Positions 15,482-23,963 are shown, numbered from the stretch's first letter. The stretch is DNA of 36,672 nt from Lentihominibacter faecis (GCF_014306095.1 NZ_JACRWC010000111.1:1-36672); one strand, 5' to 3'. Made by a program: numbers and translations. Notes: a model not told the origin generated them from the letters alone.

Positions 15482-17817
15482 CCTTTGTCTTCTCCGTACT
15501 TTCCTATGATTTCTCTTGCGATCGGTGCCGCATTTGAAGATGTCTTGCCCTGCACCAGCATAACAGCCACTGCGATCTGCGGATCATCCGCCGGAGCCAG
15601 TGCCACGGTCCATGCAAAACTATCATATTTTTCTTTATAAGCATCTATCGCATCGTATGTGATATTGTTCTTGCTGAGATTGATGACAGCTCTGCGCAGA
15701 GCTGTTGTTTCAGACGTATAAAAATCCGGATACTTCTCCTGAAGCCGCTGGCTTTCAGCCTGCACCTGCGCATAAGTAAGATCCGGTGCAATAAGGTGCA
15801 GATTACGCTTTAAATAGGAGGATTCTTCCTCCGTGCTGATGAATCCTGTCCGCTGTGCCGTTCCTGTTTTCGCAGCAACAGTATATGGAAACGACTCAAA
15901 CAGTCCTCGTAAAGATCCATCTTCTCCTTCGGTCACACCTGTCATGGCTCTTATAATACATTGGATGTGTTCGTTGGTCTTCTGACTTCTGGAAAACTGC
16001 CTGCTTCTTTTAGAAGAAACATCGGCAGTCAGCGATACACTGTTTCTGATGCCCCCGTTTCCAAGGGTGGCCATGTACTCTGCCATTTGAAGTGTTGTAT
16101 ACGCATGATCTCCCTGTCCTATGCTAAGATTAAAGGTGTCACCCTGCGTCCAGCGCATCTGATCGAAATAATCGTACTTACAGACGCTGGCCAGACGATC
16201 TGTCTGATCCTTCACTATGGCATTCTCCTTTTTTAGTTTGCCTATAATTTCCTCTAAAGTCAAGCCCTTATCACTCCAATTTACGATTTTTTCTACCAAA
16301 TCGTCCAGTTTCGCATCGTTCCTGCAAAATTCTTCCTTGAAAAATGTTTCACGTTCCTCCAGCAGGTACTGTTTCAGATTCTGCTGAAGCTGTTTTTCTT
16401 TTCGTTTTTCCGATGGCAAAATTCCTTTGCTTTCCGGAAGTTCTATGCCTGTTTTCAGCCCCAGCCCCATGCGTTTTGCATAAGAAAGGATTCGTTCATT
16501 ATCCATCTTCTGTTCATAACCCAGTGACGTGCCTGATGCCAGATCCTCTCCTGAAGCAATGTCATAAAAATAATAATTGCAGGAAACCGCCAGAGCTTTT
16601 CTCAGGTCTACATACCCATGTGTTTTTCTGCTGCGATTCCACAGGATACACCCGTAGGACTTCCCGCCCAGTTCCACATGCCCGCCATCATACAGATACC
16701 GATTCTCATCCAGCCCGCAGGAAAGCGCTGCCAGCGCCGTTATCGGCTTAAAAGTAGATCCAGGCTGCACCGCACTCATGGTCGCAACATTGTACAACGG
16801 CGCAGGACTCATAGGATCACGCAGATTCTTCCGCTGCAGAGATTCCCACTTTTCCCGGGAAATCGACACAGCAAAATCATTGGGATCAAAATCCGGCGCA
16901 CTGGCCATAGCCAGGATCTGTCCCGTCTTCACGTCCAGCGCTACCGCTGCACCCGACGCTGCATTTTTCGCATACGTCATGGAATGATCTCCGTACTCAC
17001 TGTGAAAAACGCCTCCGGCCGCTGCCTGTTCAAGAGCCTGCTGCAAAGCCGCCTCCGCGGTTTTTTGCAGCGGCCAGTCTAAAGTAAGCCGGATCGTTTT
17101 TCCTTTTTTAGCCTTGCTTTTTGACAGAAGTTTCGTCACTCGTCCGCCGGCATCTATCTGCACGCGGCTGACCGAATCCTGTCCATGCAGTTCTTTTTCA
17201 AAAGCTCGTTCGATTCCCGATTTCCCGATCCTGGAATCCTTGCGATATCCATCCTCCTTCGTAAAGGACTTCATCTCTTTCTCTGAGATCTGTCCCAGAT
17301 ATCCCAGCACATGGGACGCCAGAGAGCCGTATGGATACTCTCTGATATAATTGACAGCGACCTGAATTCCCGGGAGCTGTTTTCCCATGATCTCCATCGC
17401 ACTTTCTCGGGACACCTGACGAGAAAGTGTGACAGGAAGATATGCCTGATAATCTTTTTTTTCAAGAGTTTTAGAAACCTCTTCCTGTGTCGTTTCAATA
17501 TCTTCATCATTTGCCTTTAAGACTTTAAACACTTCTGCCGATGCTGCCAGAGCGTCCTCTTCTGAAAGATTTACCCTGCTGAGATTTATCGAATAGACGG
17601 CCTTGCTTGTCGCCAGCTTTTTCCCGTTTCGATCCAGAATATCGCCGCGTGGCGCCGTTTCATACACTGCCCGGGAAGAAACATCGTCAGCATAGTCGTC
17701 CCAGCGATCGTGCTCGACAACAGTCAGAAGAAACAGCCGCACCAGCAGAATACTGCCCATCACAGCCAGAAACCCCACGATGATCCTATGTTTCGAATGT
17801 CTTCCGCGAACTGTCAA
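15469..17817 (-). CDS. mrdA: Class B penicillin-binding protein 2
   Basis: A 782-aa peptidoglycan transpeptidase with an N-terminal membrane anchor (about 10-33), a PBP dimerisation domain (APRGDILDRNG) and a transpeptidase domain. The motifs are SxxK at Ser354 (QPGSTFKP), SxN at 412-414 (VSCNYYF) and KTG at 650-652. A lysine/glutamate-rich insertion at about 470-555 between SxN and KTG, and extra residues after KTG, make it longer than most PBP2s. The start is TTG at 17817, directly abutting the radC stop (TAGTTG) with AGAGG 10 bases before; no nearby ATG preserves the membrane anchor. The partner SEDS protein is presumably the nearby RodA. Naming it mrdA rests on context. Confidence 0.88.
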   Translation of the reverse strand: MTVRGRHSKHRIIVGFLAVMGSILLVRLFLLTVVEHDRWDDYADDVSSRAVYETAPRGDILDRNGKKLATSKAVYSINLSRVNLSEEDALAASAEVFKVLKANDEDIETTQEEVSKTLEKKDYQAYLPVTLSRQVSRESAMEIMGKQLPGIQVAVNYIREYPYGSLASHVLGYLGQISEKEMKSFTKEDGYRKDSRIGKSGIERAFEKELHGQDSVSRVQIDAGGRVTKLLSKSKAKKGKTIRLTLDWPLQKTAEAALQQALEQAAAGGVFHSEYGDHSMTYAKNAASGAAVALDVKTGQILAMASAPDFDPNDFAVSISREKWESLQRKNLRDPMSPAPLYNVATMSAVQPGSTFKPITALAALSCGLDENRYLYDGGHVELGGKSYGCILWNRSRKTHGYVDLRKALAVSCNYYFYDIASGEDLASGTSLGYEQKMDNERILSYAKRMGLGLKTGIELPESKGILPSEKRKEKQLQQNLKQYLLEERETFFKEEFCRNDAKLDDLVEKIVNWSDKGLTLEEIIGKLKKENAIVKDQTDRLASVCKYDYFDQMRWTQGDTFNLSIGQGDHAYTTLQMAEYMATLGNGGIRNSVSLTADVSSKRSRQFSRSQKTNEHIQCIIRAMTGVTEGEDGSLRGLFESFPYTVAAKTGTAQRTGFISTEEESSYLKRNLHLIAPDLTYAQVQAESQRLQEKYPDFYTSETTALRRAVINLSKNNITYDAIDAYKEKYDSFAWTVALAPADDPQIAVAVMLVQGKTSSNAAPIAREIIGKYGEDKGWEK

Positions 17818-18495
17818 CTATATCATACCTCTTGCTTTCATACTCACATAATTCCCATCTCCGATCACAATGTGATCCAGTACCGGGATCCCCAGGATCG
17901 CACCGGCTTCCATAAGGCGCACAGTCGTCTCCACGTCCGCCTCACTAGGTTCAGGATCCCCGGAAGGATGGTTATGTAAAAATACCACAGATCCTGCACT
18001 GCGTCGTACAGCATCCACAAATACCTCTCTGGGATGAGTCGTGCTGGAGCAGAGATCCCCTACGGAAATATTGGCCTCTTCTATGATTTCTCCCTTCGCG
18101 TTTAACATGAGGCTTACGAAATGTTCCTTTTTGTAATACCGCATCCGCTCCATGAAAATCTCCGCGATATCCTTTGCGCTGCTGATGCGAATACGCTTTG
18201 CAGAGGGTCTGGAAGCGATCCGTTTTCCCAGTTCTACTGCCGCCAGGATCTCACAGGCTTTTGTAAGACCGATCCCCCGTATGCTGGCCAGTTCCTCCGG
18301 CCTGCATTCAGCCAGGTATCCGATGCCATCCGGACTGATCGTGATCAGGTCTGAAGCCAGTTCCAGCGCAGATCGATCCTTTGTGCCGCTCCGCAAAAGA
18401 ATTGCCAGGATCTCCGTCGTAGAAAGGTTTTCTTTCCCGGCACGCAAAAGTTTTTCCCGAGGTCGTTCCTCAGATGGCAGTTGTCTCATATTCAT
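17818..18495 (-). CDS. radC: RadC-family JAB/MPN-domain protein
   Basis: A 225-aa protein with an N-terminal helix-hairpin-helix UPF0758 region (LRSGTKDRSA; ASIRGIGLTKACEILAAVELGKRI) and a C-terminal JAB1/MPN-like metalloprotease fold. The metal ligands sit in FLHNHPSGDPEPSEADV. The real function is unsettled; the name comes from a disproven DNA-repair link. radC heading a cell-shape cluster is typical of Clostridia and Bacilli. ATG at 18495 or the ATG two codons later; the SD is GGGGGA with a long spacer. Confidence 0.95.
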   Translation of the reverse strand: MNMRQLPSEERPREKLLRAGKENLSTTEILAILLRSGTKDRSALELASDLITISPDGIGYLAECRPEELASIRGIGLTKACEILAAVELGKRIASRPSAKRIRISSAKDIAEIFMERMRYYKKEHFVSLMLNAKGEIIEEANISVGDLCSSTTHPREVFVDAVRRSAGSVVFLHNHPSGDPEPSEADVETTVRLMEAGAILGIPVLDHIVIGDGNYVSMKARGMI

Positions 18496-18562
18496 TGTTC
18501 CCGATTCCCCCTTTTCCTATGAATCTGAAAAAAATATTGTTTTATTTCTCACAGTTTACCAT

Positions 18563-18591
18563 ATTATACCATTCTTTCCAAGTATTTTTAA
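18563..18591 (-). promoter_or_regulatory. Extended -10 promoter for radC-PBP2-minD
   Basis: Minus strand: TTAAAA, 17-bp spacer, TATAAT preceded by TGG (extended -10). An overlapping alternative is TTGGAA, 17 bp, TAAACT. Confidence 0.6.
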
Positions 18592-18611
18592 ATAATTTCT
18601 CATTTCTGCTG

Positions 18612-18642
18612 CTATATTTACAGGATGACGAGGCATACTAAA
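18612..18642 (+). promoter_or_regulatory. Sigma-E-like (mother-cell) promoter for the DUF1540 gene
   Basis: Plus strand: CTATATT, 15-bp spacer, CATACTAA. The sigma-E consensus known from Bacillus is about KMATATT, 13-15 bp, CATACAnT. It ends 38 bases before the gene start. Confidence 0.5.
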
Positions 18643-18679
18643 CATCGTAAGTCGTTACAAAAGAACAGGAGGTAGTATC

Positions 18680-18838
18680 ATGGATATGAACAAAAGCATC
18701 AAGTGTATGGTAGAAAGCTGTCAGCATCATGCCAATGCAGCAAACTACTGCTGCCTGGACTGCATCACTGTGGGAACACATGAATGCAACCCATCGGTAG
18801 ACCAGTGCACTGACTGCATGTCCTTCAAGAAGAAATAA
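18680..18838 (+). CDS. Small cysteine-rich DUF1540 protein
   Basis: A 52-aa protein starting MDMNKSIKCM behind a perfect SD (AGGAGGTAGTATC). Eight cysteines at 9, 14, 24, 25, 28, 36, 43 and 46, with the pattern ending HECNPSVDQCTDCMSF, match the DUF1540 family, which probably binds a metal. No function is established. The upstream sequence resembles a sigma-E promoter, and sigK follows on the same strand, so a role in mother-cell sporulation is plausible. No clean terminator follows, only a CCTGA-AGG-TCAGG hairpin with a distant T run. Confidence 0.85.
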   Translation: MDMNKSIKCMVESCQHHANAANYCCLDCITVGTHECNPSVDQCTDCMSFKKK

Positions 18839-18866
18839 GGCCATGCCGTTTTCCTGAAGGTCAGGC

Positions 18867-18894
18867 ACTTCCCCTCTATTTTTTGCATATAGTA
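18867..18894 (+). promoter_or_regulatory. Sigma-K/sigma-E-like promoter for sigK
   Basis: Plus strand: AC, 17-bp spacer, CATATAGTA. This matches the Bacillus sigma-K consensus AC, 16-17 bp, CATAnnnTA exactly and would allow autoregulation. It ends 10 bases before the SD. Confidence 0.5.
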
Positions 18895-18920
18895 ACAATC
18901 AATAGAGGGGGATACATAAT

Positions 18921-19556
18921 ATGAGTGTTTCATTTCCGAAACCACTGACTGAAAAAGAAGAAAAGTTTTATATCAAGCAGTATGAACAGGGCGACCTGCA
19001 GGCACGTCATATTCTCATCGAACGCAATCTTCGCCTGGTCGCACATGTCGCGAAAAAATATGCGACCCAGCCGCAGATGCTGGAAGAATATATCTCCATC
19101 GGCACCATAGGCCTGATCAAAGCCGTCAATACATACCGCAGCAGCCGCAAAGTAAAGCTTGCCACCTATGCCGCACGCTGCATCGAAAACGAAATCCTGA
19201 TGAGCATACGTGCATCGCGCAAATTCACATCAGAAGTGTCTCTCAATGTTCCCATAGGCACGGATAAAGACGGGAATGAAATCAATCTCAACGATATCCT
19301 GGGAACAGATCCAAATGAGATCGTCGACAGCATCCATGAAAAAATACGGATACAGCACATGCTCCTTGCGATCCACAACACGCTTACTCCACGAGAGCAG
19401 AAAGTCCTGATCCACCGTTACGGACTTTTTCGCACACGTCCTAAAACACAGCGCGAAACAGCTGCGCTTTTAGGGATCAGTCGTTCTTATGTTTCACGGA
19501 TCGAAAAAAAGGCTCTGGAAAAGCTTTACGAAGAATTACATTCCGATACGATCTAG
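18921..19556 (+). CDS. sigK: Late mother-cell sigma factor sigma-K
   Basis: A 211-aa sigma-70 factor closest to sigma-K: LTEKEEKFYIKQYEQGD, LIERNLRLVAHVAKKYA, EEYISIGTIGLIKAVNTY, LATYAARCIENEILMSIRA, DVSL-like VSLNVPIGTDKDGNEINLNDIL and TQRETAALLGISRSYVSRIEKKALEKL. ATG follows GAGGGGG by 10 bases. The gene is a single uninterrupted frame, so there is no skin element. The N-terminus begins directly at the mature sequence, without the roughly 20-residue pro-peptide of Bacillus. Its TAG stop overlaps the stop of the convergent PBP gene within CTAG. Confidence 0.92.
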   Translation: MSVSFPKPLTEKEEKFYIKQYEQGDLQARHILIERNLRLVAHVAKKYATQPQMLEEYISIGTIGLIKAVNTYRSSRKVKLATYAARCIENEILMSIRASRKFTSEVSLNVPIGTDKDGNEINLNDILGTDPNEIVDSIHEKIRIQHMLLAIHNTLTPREQKVLIHRYGLFRTRPKTQRETAALLGISRSYVSRIEKKALEKLYEELHSDTI

Positions 19557-21148
19557 TCATAGTGACTGTTCAGGTATTTGACGATGCGCCTGTATAACGG
19601 TCCGGCATCGGAAGCCGTTCGATCTGATCCCCCTGCAAAAACGGTAACAATATACTCTGGATTTTTGCAAGGGGTAAATCCCGTAAGCCAGCCATAACTG
19701 TTACCATCCTCCTGCCTGCCGTACTGTGCAGTCCCGGTTTTGACAGCCGCTGCCGCCGATCCATCCGGGTCTACCAGCCCCATATTCTGTGCCGTCCCTT
19801 CTTCCGTGACCCGGCACATCATCGATCTGATCTGCCGGGCGGTATTCTTGCTGAGGATCCGCCTTTTTCCTGTCTTCTCTGACAGCAGGATGTGGGCACC
19901 ATGATCGACCCCGTCAGAGGCAACTATCGCTGTCATCCGGGCGATCTGAAGAGGGGTGACAAGCATCTGCCCCTGACCGATCGAAAGATTCCCGATCCCG
20001 GCTCCGCTGCATTCCTGATCCGTCATGACATGACCGGTGCTCTGCTGCGGATACTTTTTCAATGCCCGTTTTCCCAGTCCCATTTTTTTTGCCATCTCAC
20101 AGATCTTATTTTCTCCTGTACGCTGTCCCAGCTGAATAAAATAACTGTTGCAGGACTGAGCGAAAGCTTCCTGCATCCCGATCGTTCCGTGGCCCTCCTC
20201 GCCACCTGTTTTACATCTCACTTCCAGAGATCCTAATGTGACCGATCCTGTACAACAGAACTTCTGATCGGCAGGGATTCCTGCTTCCAGTGCTGCGGCA
20301 GCTACAACTATTTTAAACACAGATCCCGGAGCGTATTCTCCCTGTGTTGCTTTGTTCAGCAGTTCATTCTGGCTGCGAGCAATGTGTCCGCTTATATCAT
20401 TTGGATTGAACGCAGGCGTACAGGCCATCGCCAGAACATCTCCGCTGCTTTTCTTTATGACCACGACTGCACAGTCATCCTCATAGCCTGCCATCACAGT
20501 CTCCACCTCTTCCTGCAGCTTTTTATCGATGGTTGTCCGCACTTCTCCTCGTCCGCCATTCTTCCCGCTTTCAGCGATCAGACCTCTGCCCGGCAGAAGA
20601 TTTCCCTTCACATCAGCAGCTGCATACAACCTGCGGCAGCTCTTTGAAAGCTGCCGGTCGCACATCAGCTCCAGACCGGCAGCACCACTGGAATCTCCCT
20701 GATTCACATACCCGATCAAATTCGCCGCCGTCTGGTGATCCTGATATCGGCAGGACGCCTGCAAAATATAGGCATTGTATTTTTCGCAGAGTTTTTTGCC
20801 TATGGTCTTTTTATACTTTCGGGAAGAATAAACATAATAATCCCCTCCGCTTCCCGTTTCCTCTGCATCAGCAGACGCCAGAAGCTTTGCAGCCTGAAAA
20901 TCCATATCCTTTTTCCGGATGATATAGAGATAACGTTTGTGATCCGCTACCATCGGCAGCCCGTTCCTGTCATATATGAGACCTCTGGTATTAGCTCCCT
21001 GCAGCGATATAAGCGACTGATCACAGACCGCCTGCTTCAGATCCTCGCTGCCCAGGATCTGGATCCAGAACAGACGCACGACAAGCGCCAGAATCAATAC
21101 AGCCAGGATCCACACCACTCTCTTCAAATTTCGTCTCATCTGCTCCAT
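19553..21148 (-). CDS. Class B penicillin-binding protein (transpeptidase)
   Basis: A 531-aa membrane-anchored transpeptidase (anchor about residues 8-32; ANTRGLIYDRNG). Its motifs are SxxK at Ser276 (APGSVFKI), SxN at 332-334 (SCNSYF) and KTG at 470-472 (VKTGTAQ). There are no PASTA domains, so it is not a typical SpoVD. The start at 21148 (MEQMRRN) is preferred over in-frame codons further upstream because GAGGAG precedes it by 7-8 bases and because the upstream sequence is a terminator hairpin. It could serve division, elongation or sporulation; sequence does not decide. Its 3' end meets sigK head-on. Confidence 0.88.
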   Translation of the reverse strand: MEQMRRNLKRVVWILAVLILALVVRLFWIQILGSEDLKQAVCDQSLISLQGANTRGLIYDRNGLPMVADHKRYLYIIRKKDMDFQAAKLLASADAEETGSGGDYYVYSSRKYKKTIGKKLCEKYNAYILQASCRYQDHQTAANLIGYVNQGDSSGAAGLELMCDRQLSKSCRRLYAAADVKGNLLPGRGLIAESGKNGGRGEVRTTIDKKLQEEVETVMAGYEDDCAVVVIKKSSGDVLAMACTPAFNPNDISGHIARSQNELLNKATQGEYAPGSVFKIVVAAAALEAGIPADQKFCCTGSVTLGSLEVRCKTGGEEGHGTIGMQEAFAQSCNSYFIQLGQRTGENKICEMAKKMGLGKRALKKYPQQSTGHVMTDQECSGAGIGNLSIGQGQMLVTPLQIARMTAIVASDGVDHGAHILLSEKTGKRRILSKNTARQIRSMMCRVTEEGTAQNMGLVDPDGSAAAAVKTGTAQYGRQEDGNSYGWLTGFTPCKNPEYIVTVFAGGSDRTASDAGPLYRRIVKYLNSHYD

Positions 21149-21188
21149 AAAAAACTCCTCTGCATGTATTTTTTCCATACAGAGGAGT
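21149..21188 (-). terminator. Hairpin: DUF1015 terminator carrying the SD of the next PBP gene
   Basis: Minus strand: arms ACTCCTCTG and CAGAGGAGT (9 bp perfect, more pairs inside), then TTTTTT and immediately the PBP ATG. The 3' arm contains GAGGAG, the PBP SD. Starts 32 bases after the DUF1015 gene stop. Same architecture as at 8897-8950. Confidence 0.78.
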
Positions 21189-21219
21189 CTTATGCTCATT
21201 CAGTATCGTGATTTTCTTC

Positions 21220-22464
21220 CTATTTCAGGCTATGAAGGAACAGACCGCTTCCCAGCTTTGGTTCAAACCAGGTGGATTTCGGCGGCATTACCATGTTGTT
21301 GTCAGCCACGCGAAGGAGGTCATCGACATCTACCGGATATACGGCAAATGCCACTTCCATATCATCATTCACTCTCTTTTCCAGTTCTTCCAGTCCGCGG
21401 ATCCCGCCTACGAAATCAATTCGCTTGTCTGTACGCGGATCTTCGATCCCCAGGATCGGATGGAGCAGGCTGTTCTGTAACACAGCCACATCCAGGGATT
21501 CTGTCACATGATCCGGGATAATGGAATCTCTGGCGGTCAGTTTGTACCATTTGCCGTCCAGGAACATAGCGAAAATATGCTTTCCTTCCGGATAATAAAT
21601 ATCACTGCCCTTTTCTTCCACATCAAAACCGGCTTCCCTGATCTTGTCCAGGAATTCTTCACTGGTGCTGCCGTTAAGATCCTTTACGACTCTGTTGTAG
21701 TCGAAGATCTTCAGATCATTGTCCGGGAAGATAACGGCCATGAAAAAGTTGAATTCTTCATCGCCGGTGTAATCCGGATGTTCTTCTCTTCTCTTGAGAC
21801 CCACTTTGCAGGCAGAAGCACTTCTGTGGTGTCCGTCTGCGATATAAAGGGCCGGGATCTCATCGAACAGACCGGTCAGACTCTTGACGAGTTCCGGATC
21901 ATCTACTACCCACAGCGTGTGCTGTATACCGTCGTCCGAAGTAATGTCATATTCCGGTTCATGGTTTGCCACATAGCCTTCCATAATCGTCCGGATCCGC
22001 TTGTCATCCCGGTAAGTCAGGAATACAGGTTCCGTATCTGCATCGCACACATCAAAGTGATTGATCCTGTCTTTTTCTTTTTCTACACGGGTAAATTCAT
22101 GCTTTTTGATCGTGTTGTTCTGATATTCGTCTACTGCCACACATCCTACGATCCCGGTCTGTACACGTCCATCCATGATCTGACGGTAAATGTAAAGAGC
22201 CGGTTTATCTTCCTGCACAAACACGCCACTTGCAAGACGTTCTGCGATGTTGTCTCTTGCTTTTTCATACACAGACTGATCATACGCATTTTCCTGTTCC
22301 GGCAGATCGATTTCTGCTCTGCAAATGTGAAGAAAGCTGTACGGATCGTCCGCAGCCATTTCTGCCGCTTCCTTACGGTTCATAACATCATATGGAAGTG
22401 AAATAACTTTGTCCGCATACTTTGCATCAGGCCTGATCGCCTTAAAAGGTTTTACTGTAGCCAT
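21220..22464 (-). CDS. DUF1015 protein (SerK-related family)
   Basis: A 414-aa DUF1015 protein with the hallmark segments FKAIRPDAKYADKVISLPYDVMNRKEA, PYSFLHICRAEIDLP, IKKHEFTRVEKEKDRI, LYIADGHHRSASA and a C-terminal GGIRGLEELEKRV. The DGHHR box recalls the ParB/Srx-like nucleotide-binding fold of free-serine kinase SerK. DUF1015 genes often accompany serA/serC, but not here. It starts one base after the cmk stop, with AAGGAG as SD inside the last cmk codons. Its biochemical activity is not proven for bacterial members. Confidence 0.85.
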   Translation of the reverse strand: MATVKPFKAIRPDAKYADKVISLPYDVMNRKEAAEMAADDPYSFLHICRAEIDLPEQENAYDQSVYEKARDNIAERLASGVFVQEDKPALYIYRQIMDGRVQTGIVGCVAVDEYQNNTIKKHEFTRVEKEKDRINHFDVCDADTEPVFLTYRDDKRIRTIMEGYVANHEPEYDITSDDGIQHTLWVVDDPELVKSLTGLFDEIPALYIADGHHRSASACKVGLKRREEHPDYTGDEEFNFFMAVIFPDNDLKIFDYNRVVKDLNGSTSEEFLDKIREAGFDVEEKGSDIYYPEGKHIFAMFLDGKWYKLTARDSIIPDHVTESLDVAVLQNSLLHPILGIEDPRTDKRIDFVGGIRGLEELEKRVNDDMEVAFAVYPVDVDDLLRVADNNMVMPPKSTWFEPKLGSGLFLHSLK

Positions 22465-22465
22465 T

Positions 22466-23116
22466 TTACTTGATCTCCTTTAATACACGTTCAATAACTT
22501 CATCTATCGATAATCCTGTGGTGTCGATTTCCACTGCATCCTCAGCTTTTCTGAGGGGATTCAGTGCTCTGGTCATATCATCGTGATCACGTTTTTCAAT
22601 ATCCCTGAGGACTTCATCAAAATCCACCTTCTGCCCCTTTGCAGTCAGTTCTTCAAAACGGCGCTCGGCACGTTCCTTTGCAGATGCTGTCAGAAAGATC
22701 TTGTATTCTGCGTCACGAAACACATTCGTGCCGATGTCTCTGCCGTCCATGATCACGCTCTTGCGCATTCCCATTTTGCGCTGGATCTCCACCAGCTTCT
22801 CCCGGACTTCCGGGATCGCAGAATATAAAGATGCTGCCTTTGAGATTTCCGGTGTGCGGATCTTATCATTGATGATCTCTCCATCCAGTATGATATCTCC
22901 ATCGGCAAAATCGATATCCGTGTCTTCCATAAGGTGTTTTACAGCTTCTCTGTCCTCAGGCGAAACGCCCCGGCTGCTGGCTTTATATCCTACGGCGCGG
23001 TACATGGCTCCTGTATCTACGTAATCGATCCCTAAATTCTTCGCTACGGCTTTCGCGATCGTGCTCTTGCCTGCCCCGCTGGGTCCGTCGATCGCAACTT
23101 TAAAAATGTCTTTCAT
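22466..23116 (-). CDS. cmk: Cytidylate kinase
   Basis: A 216-aa (d)CMP kinase converting CMP/dCMP to the diphosphates. Walker A is DGPSGAGKST. The NMP-binding DTGAMYRAVGY and DGRDIGT motifs and the RDHDD region (EKRDHDDMTRALNPLRKA) are complete. The SD AAAGGAAG precedes the ATG, 11 bases after nrdR. Together with nrdR and the DUF1015 gene it forms a tight minus-strand operon. Confidence 0.96.
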   Translation of the reverse strand: MKDIFKVAIDGPSGAGKSTIAKAVAKNLGIDYVDTGAMYRAVGYKASSRGVSPEDREAVKHLMEDTDIDFADGDIILDGEIINDKIRTPEISKAASLYSAIPEVREKLVEIQRKMGMRKSVIMDGRDIGTNVFRDAEYKIFLTASAKERAERRFEELTAKGQKVDFDEVLRDIEKRDHDDMTRALNPLRKAEDAVEIDTTGLSIDEVIERVLKEIK

Positions 23117-23127
23117 GCTGTCTTCCT

Positions 23128-23595
23128 TTATTTCTCTTTTTTCTTGTTTGTCAGCAGTTTTTCGATTTCTGCCACAAAAGTATTTATATCTGTGAACTGT
23201 CTGTACACGGATGCAAAACGAACGTATGCCACCTCATCCAGATCCTTGAGCCGCTCCATTACCAGCTCACCGATGAACGTGCTGTCGACTTCCTTTTCCA
23301 TCATATTGTTCAGACCGCGTTCGATTTCATCTACGATTTTCTCCATGTCAGCAATAGAGACAGGTCGTTTCTCACAGGCTCTGATGATTCCGTTCAACAG
23401 CTTGCTGCGGTCAAAGGCTTCTCTGCGACCGTCTTTTTTGATCACCATGAGAATCATTTCTTCCACCTTCTCATATGTTGTGAACCGTCTGCCGCAGGAC
23501 TCGCATTCTCGCCTTCTCCGGATGGCATGTCCATCTTCCGTGTGTCTGGAATCTATTACCCGGCTCTCTTCATTTTCACAATACGGACACTTCAT
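23128..23595 (-). CDS. nrdR: Transcriptional repressor NrdR
   Basis: A 155-aa ribonucleotide reductase regulator. It has an N-terminal zinc ribbon ([40 protein letters not shown], four cysteines) and an ATP-cone domain ([20 protein letters not shown]). The start at 23595 (MKCPYC) is fixed by AAGGAGGGTCAAG. An in-frame extension reaching 23733 exists but would add a non-conserved leader that crosses the promoter. It senses ATP/dATP and represses nrd operons. It has its own promoter and is followed by cmk. Confidence 0.95.
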   Translation of the reverse strand: MKCPYCENEESRVIDSRHTEDGHAIRRRRECESCGRRFTTYEKVEEMILMVIKKDGRREAFDRSKLLNGIIRACEKRPVSIADMEKIVDEIERGLNNMMEKEVDSTFIGELVMERLKDLDEVAYVRFASVYRQFTDINTFVAEIEKLLTNKKKEK

Positions 23596-23635
23596 CTTGA
23601 CCCTCCTTGTGCAATGCAGTAACTCGTGTATCCTC

Positions 23636-23664
23636 ATTGTACTACATCTCGTATGATTTGCCAA
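23636..23664 (-). promoter_or_regulatory. Promoter of nrdR-cmk-DUF1015
   Basis: Minus strand: TTGGCA, 17-bp spacer, TACAAT, 41 bases before the nrdR ATG. Confidence 0.65.
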
Positions 23665-23666
23665 GA

Positions 23667-23915
23667 TTAATCCATAACTGGTGGAACATCTACCAGGATC
23701 ACATCTTCTCCCACGGTTTTCACGTATTTCCATTTCACGATGTAATCATTTGTCTCACGTCCAAAAATTTTCATAAAGCTTTTGTTGCCCGGCAGCACGA
23801 TCCCGTCAATGCGGCCTTCCTTCAGGTTGATCTCGATGTCGCAGACAAAACCCATGCTTTTTCCATCGTAAATATTGATCACTTCTTTATTTCTGATTTC
23901 TTCTGTATTGAGCAT
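23667..23915 (-). CDS. YlmC/YmxH-family PRC-barrel protein
   Basis: An 82-aa protein with a PRC-barrel fold: [43 protein letters not shown]. This matches the small YlmC/YmxH group often annotated as sporulation proteins. No biochemical role is known. SD is AAGGAGG, with a sigma-E-like promoter upstream. The stop lies just before the nrdR promoter, and no separate terminator is visible. Confidence 0.85.
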   Translation of the reverse strand: MLNTEEIRNKEVINIYDGKSMGFVCDIEINLKEGRIDGIVLPGNKSFMKIFGRETNDYIVKWKYVKTVGEDVILVDVPPVMD

Positions 23916-23963
23916 TCCCGCTTCCTCCTTGTACCCTACGGAACCTTTTCTTCTGTTTGTATA

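Noticed and set aside
18839..18882. Intrinsic terminator between the DUF1540 gene and sigK
   Set aside because: A short CCTGA-AGG-TCAGG hairpin exists, but the T run is about 12 bases away and overlaps the sigK promoter spacer.
21149..21199. Longer start for the PBP at 21199
   Set aside because: The added 17 codons lie in the terminator hairpin; a clear SD supports the start at 21148.
21508..22401. 297-codon plus-strand frame opposite the DUF1015 gene
   Set aside because: Mirror frame of a conserved gene; no SD and no recognisable domain.
23596..23733. N-terminal extension of NrdR
   Set aside because: The conserved zinc ribbon begins at once after a good SD at 23595, and the extension crosses the promoter.
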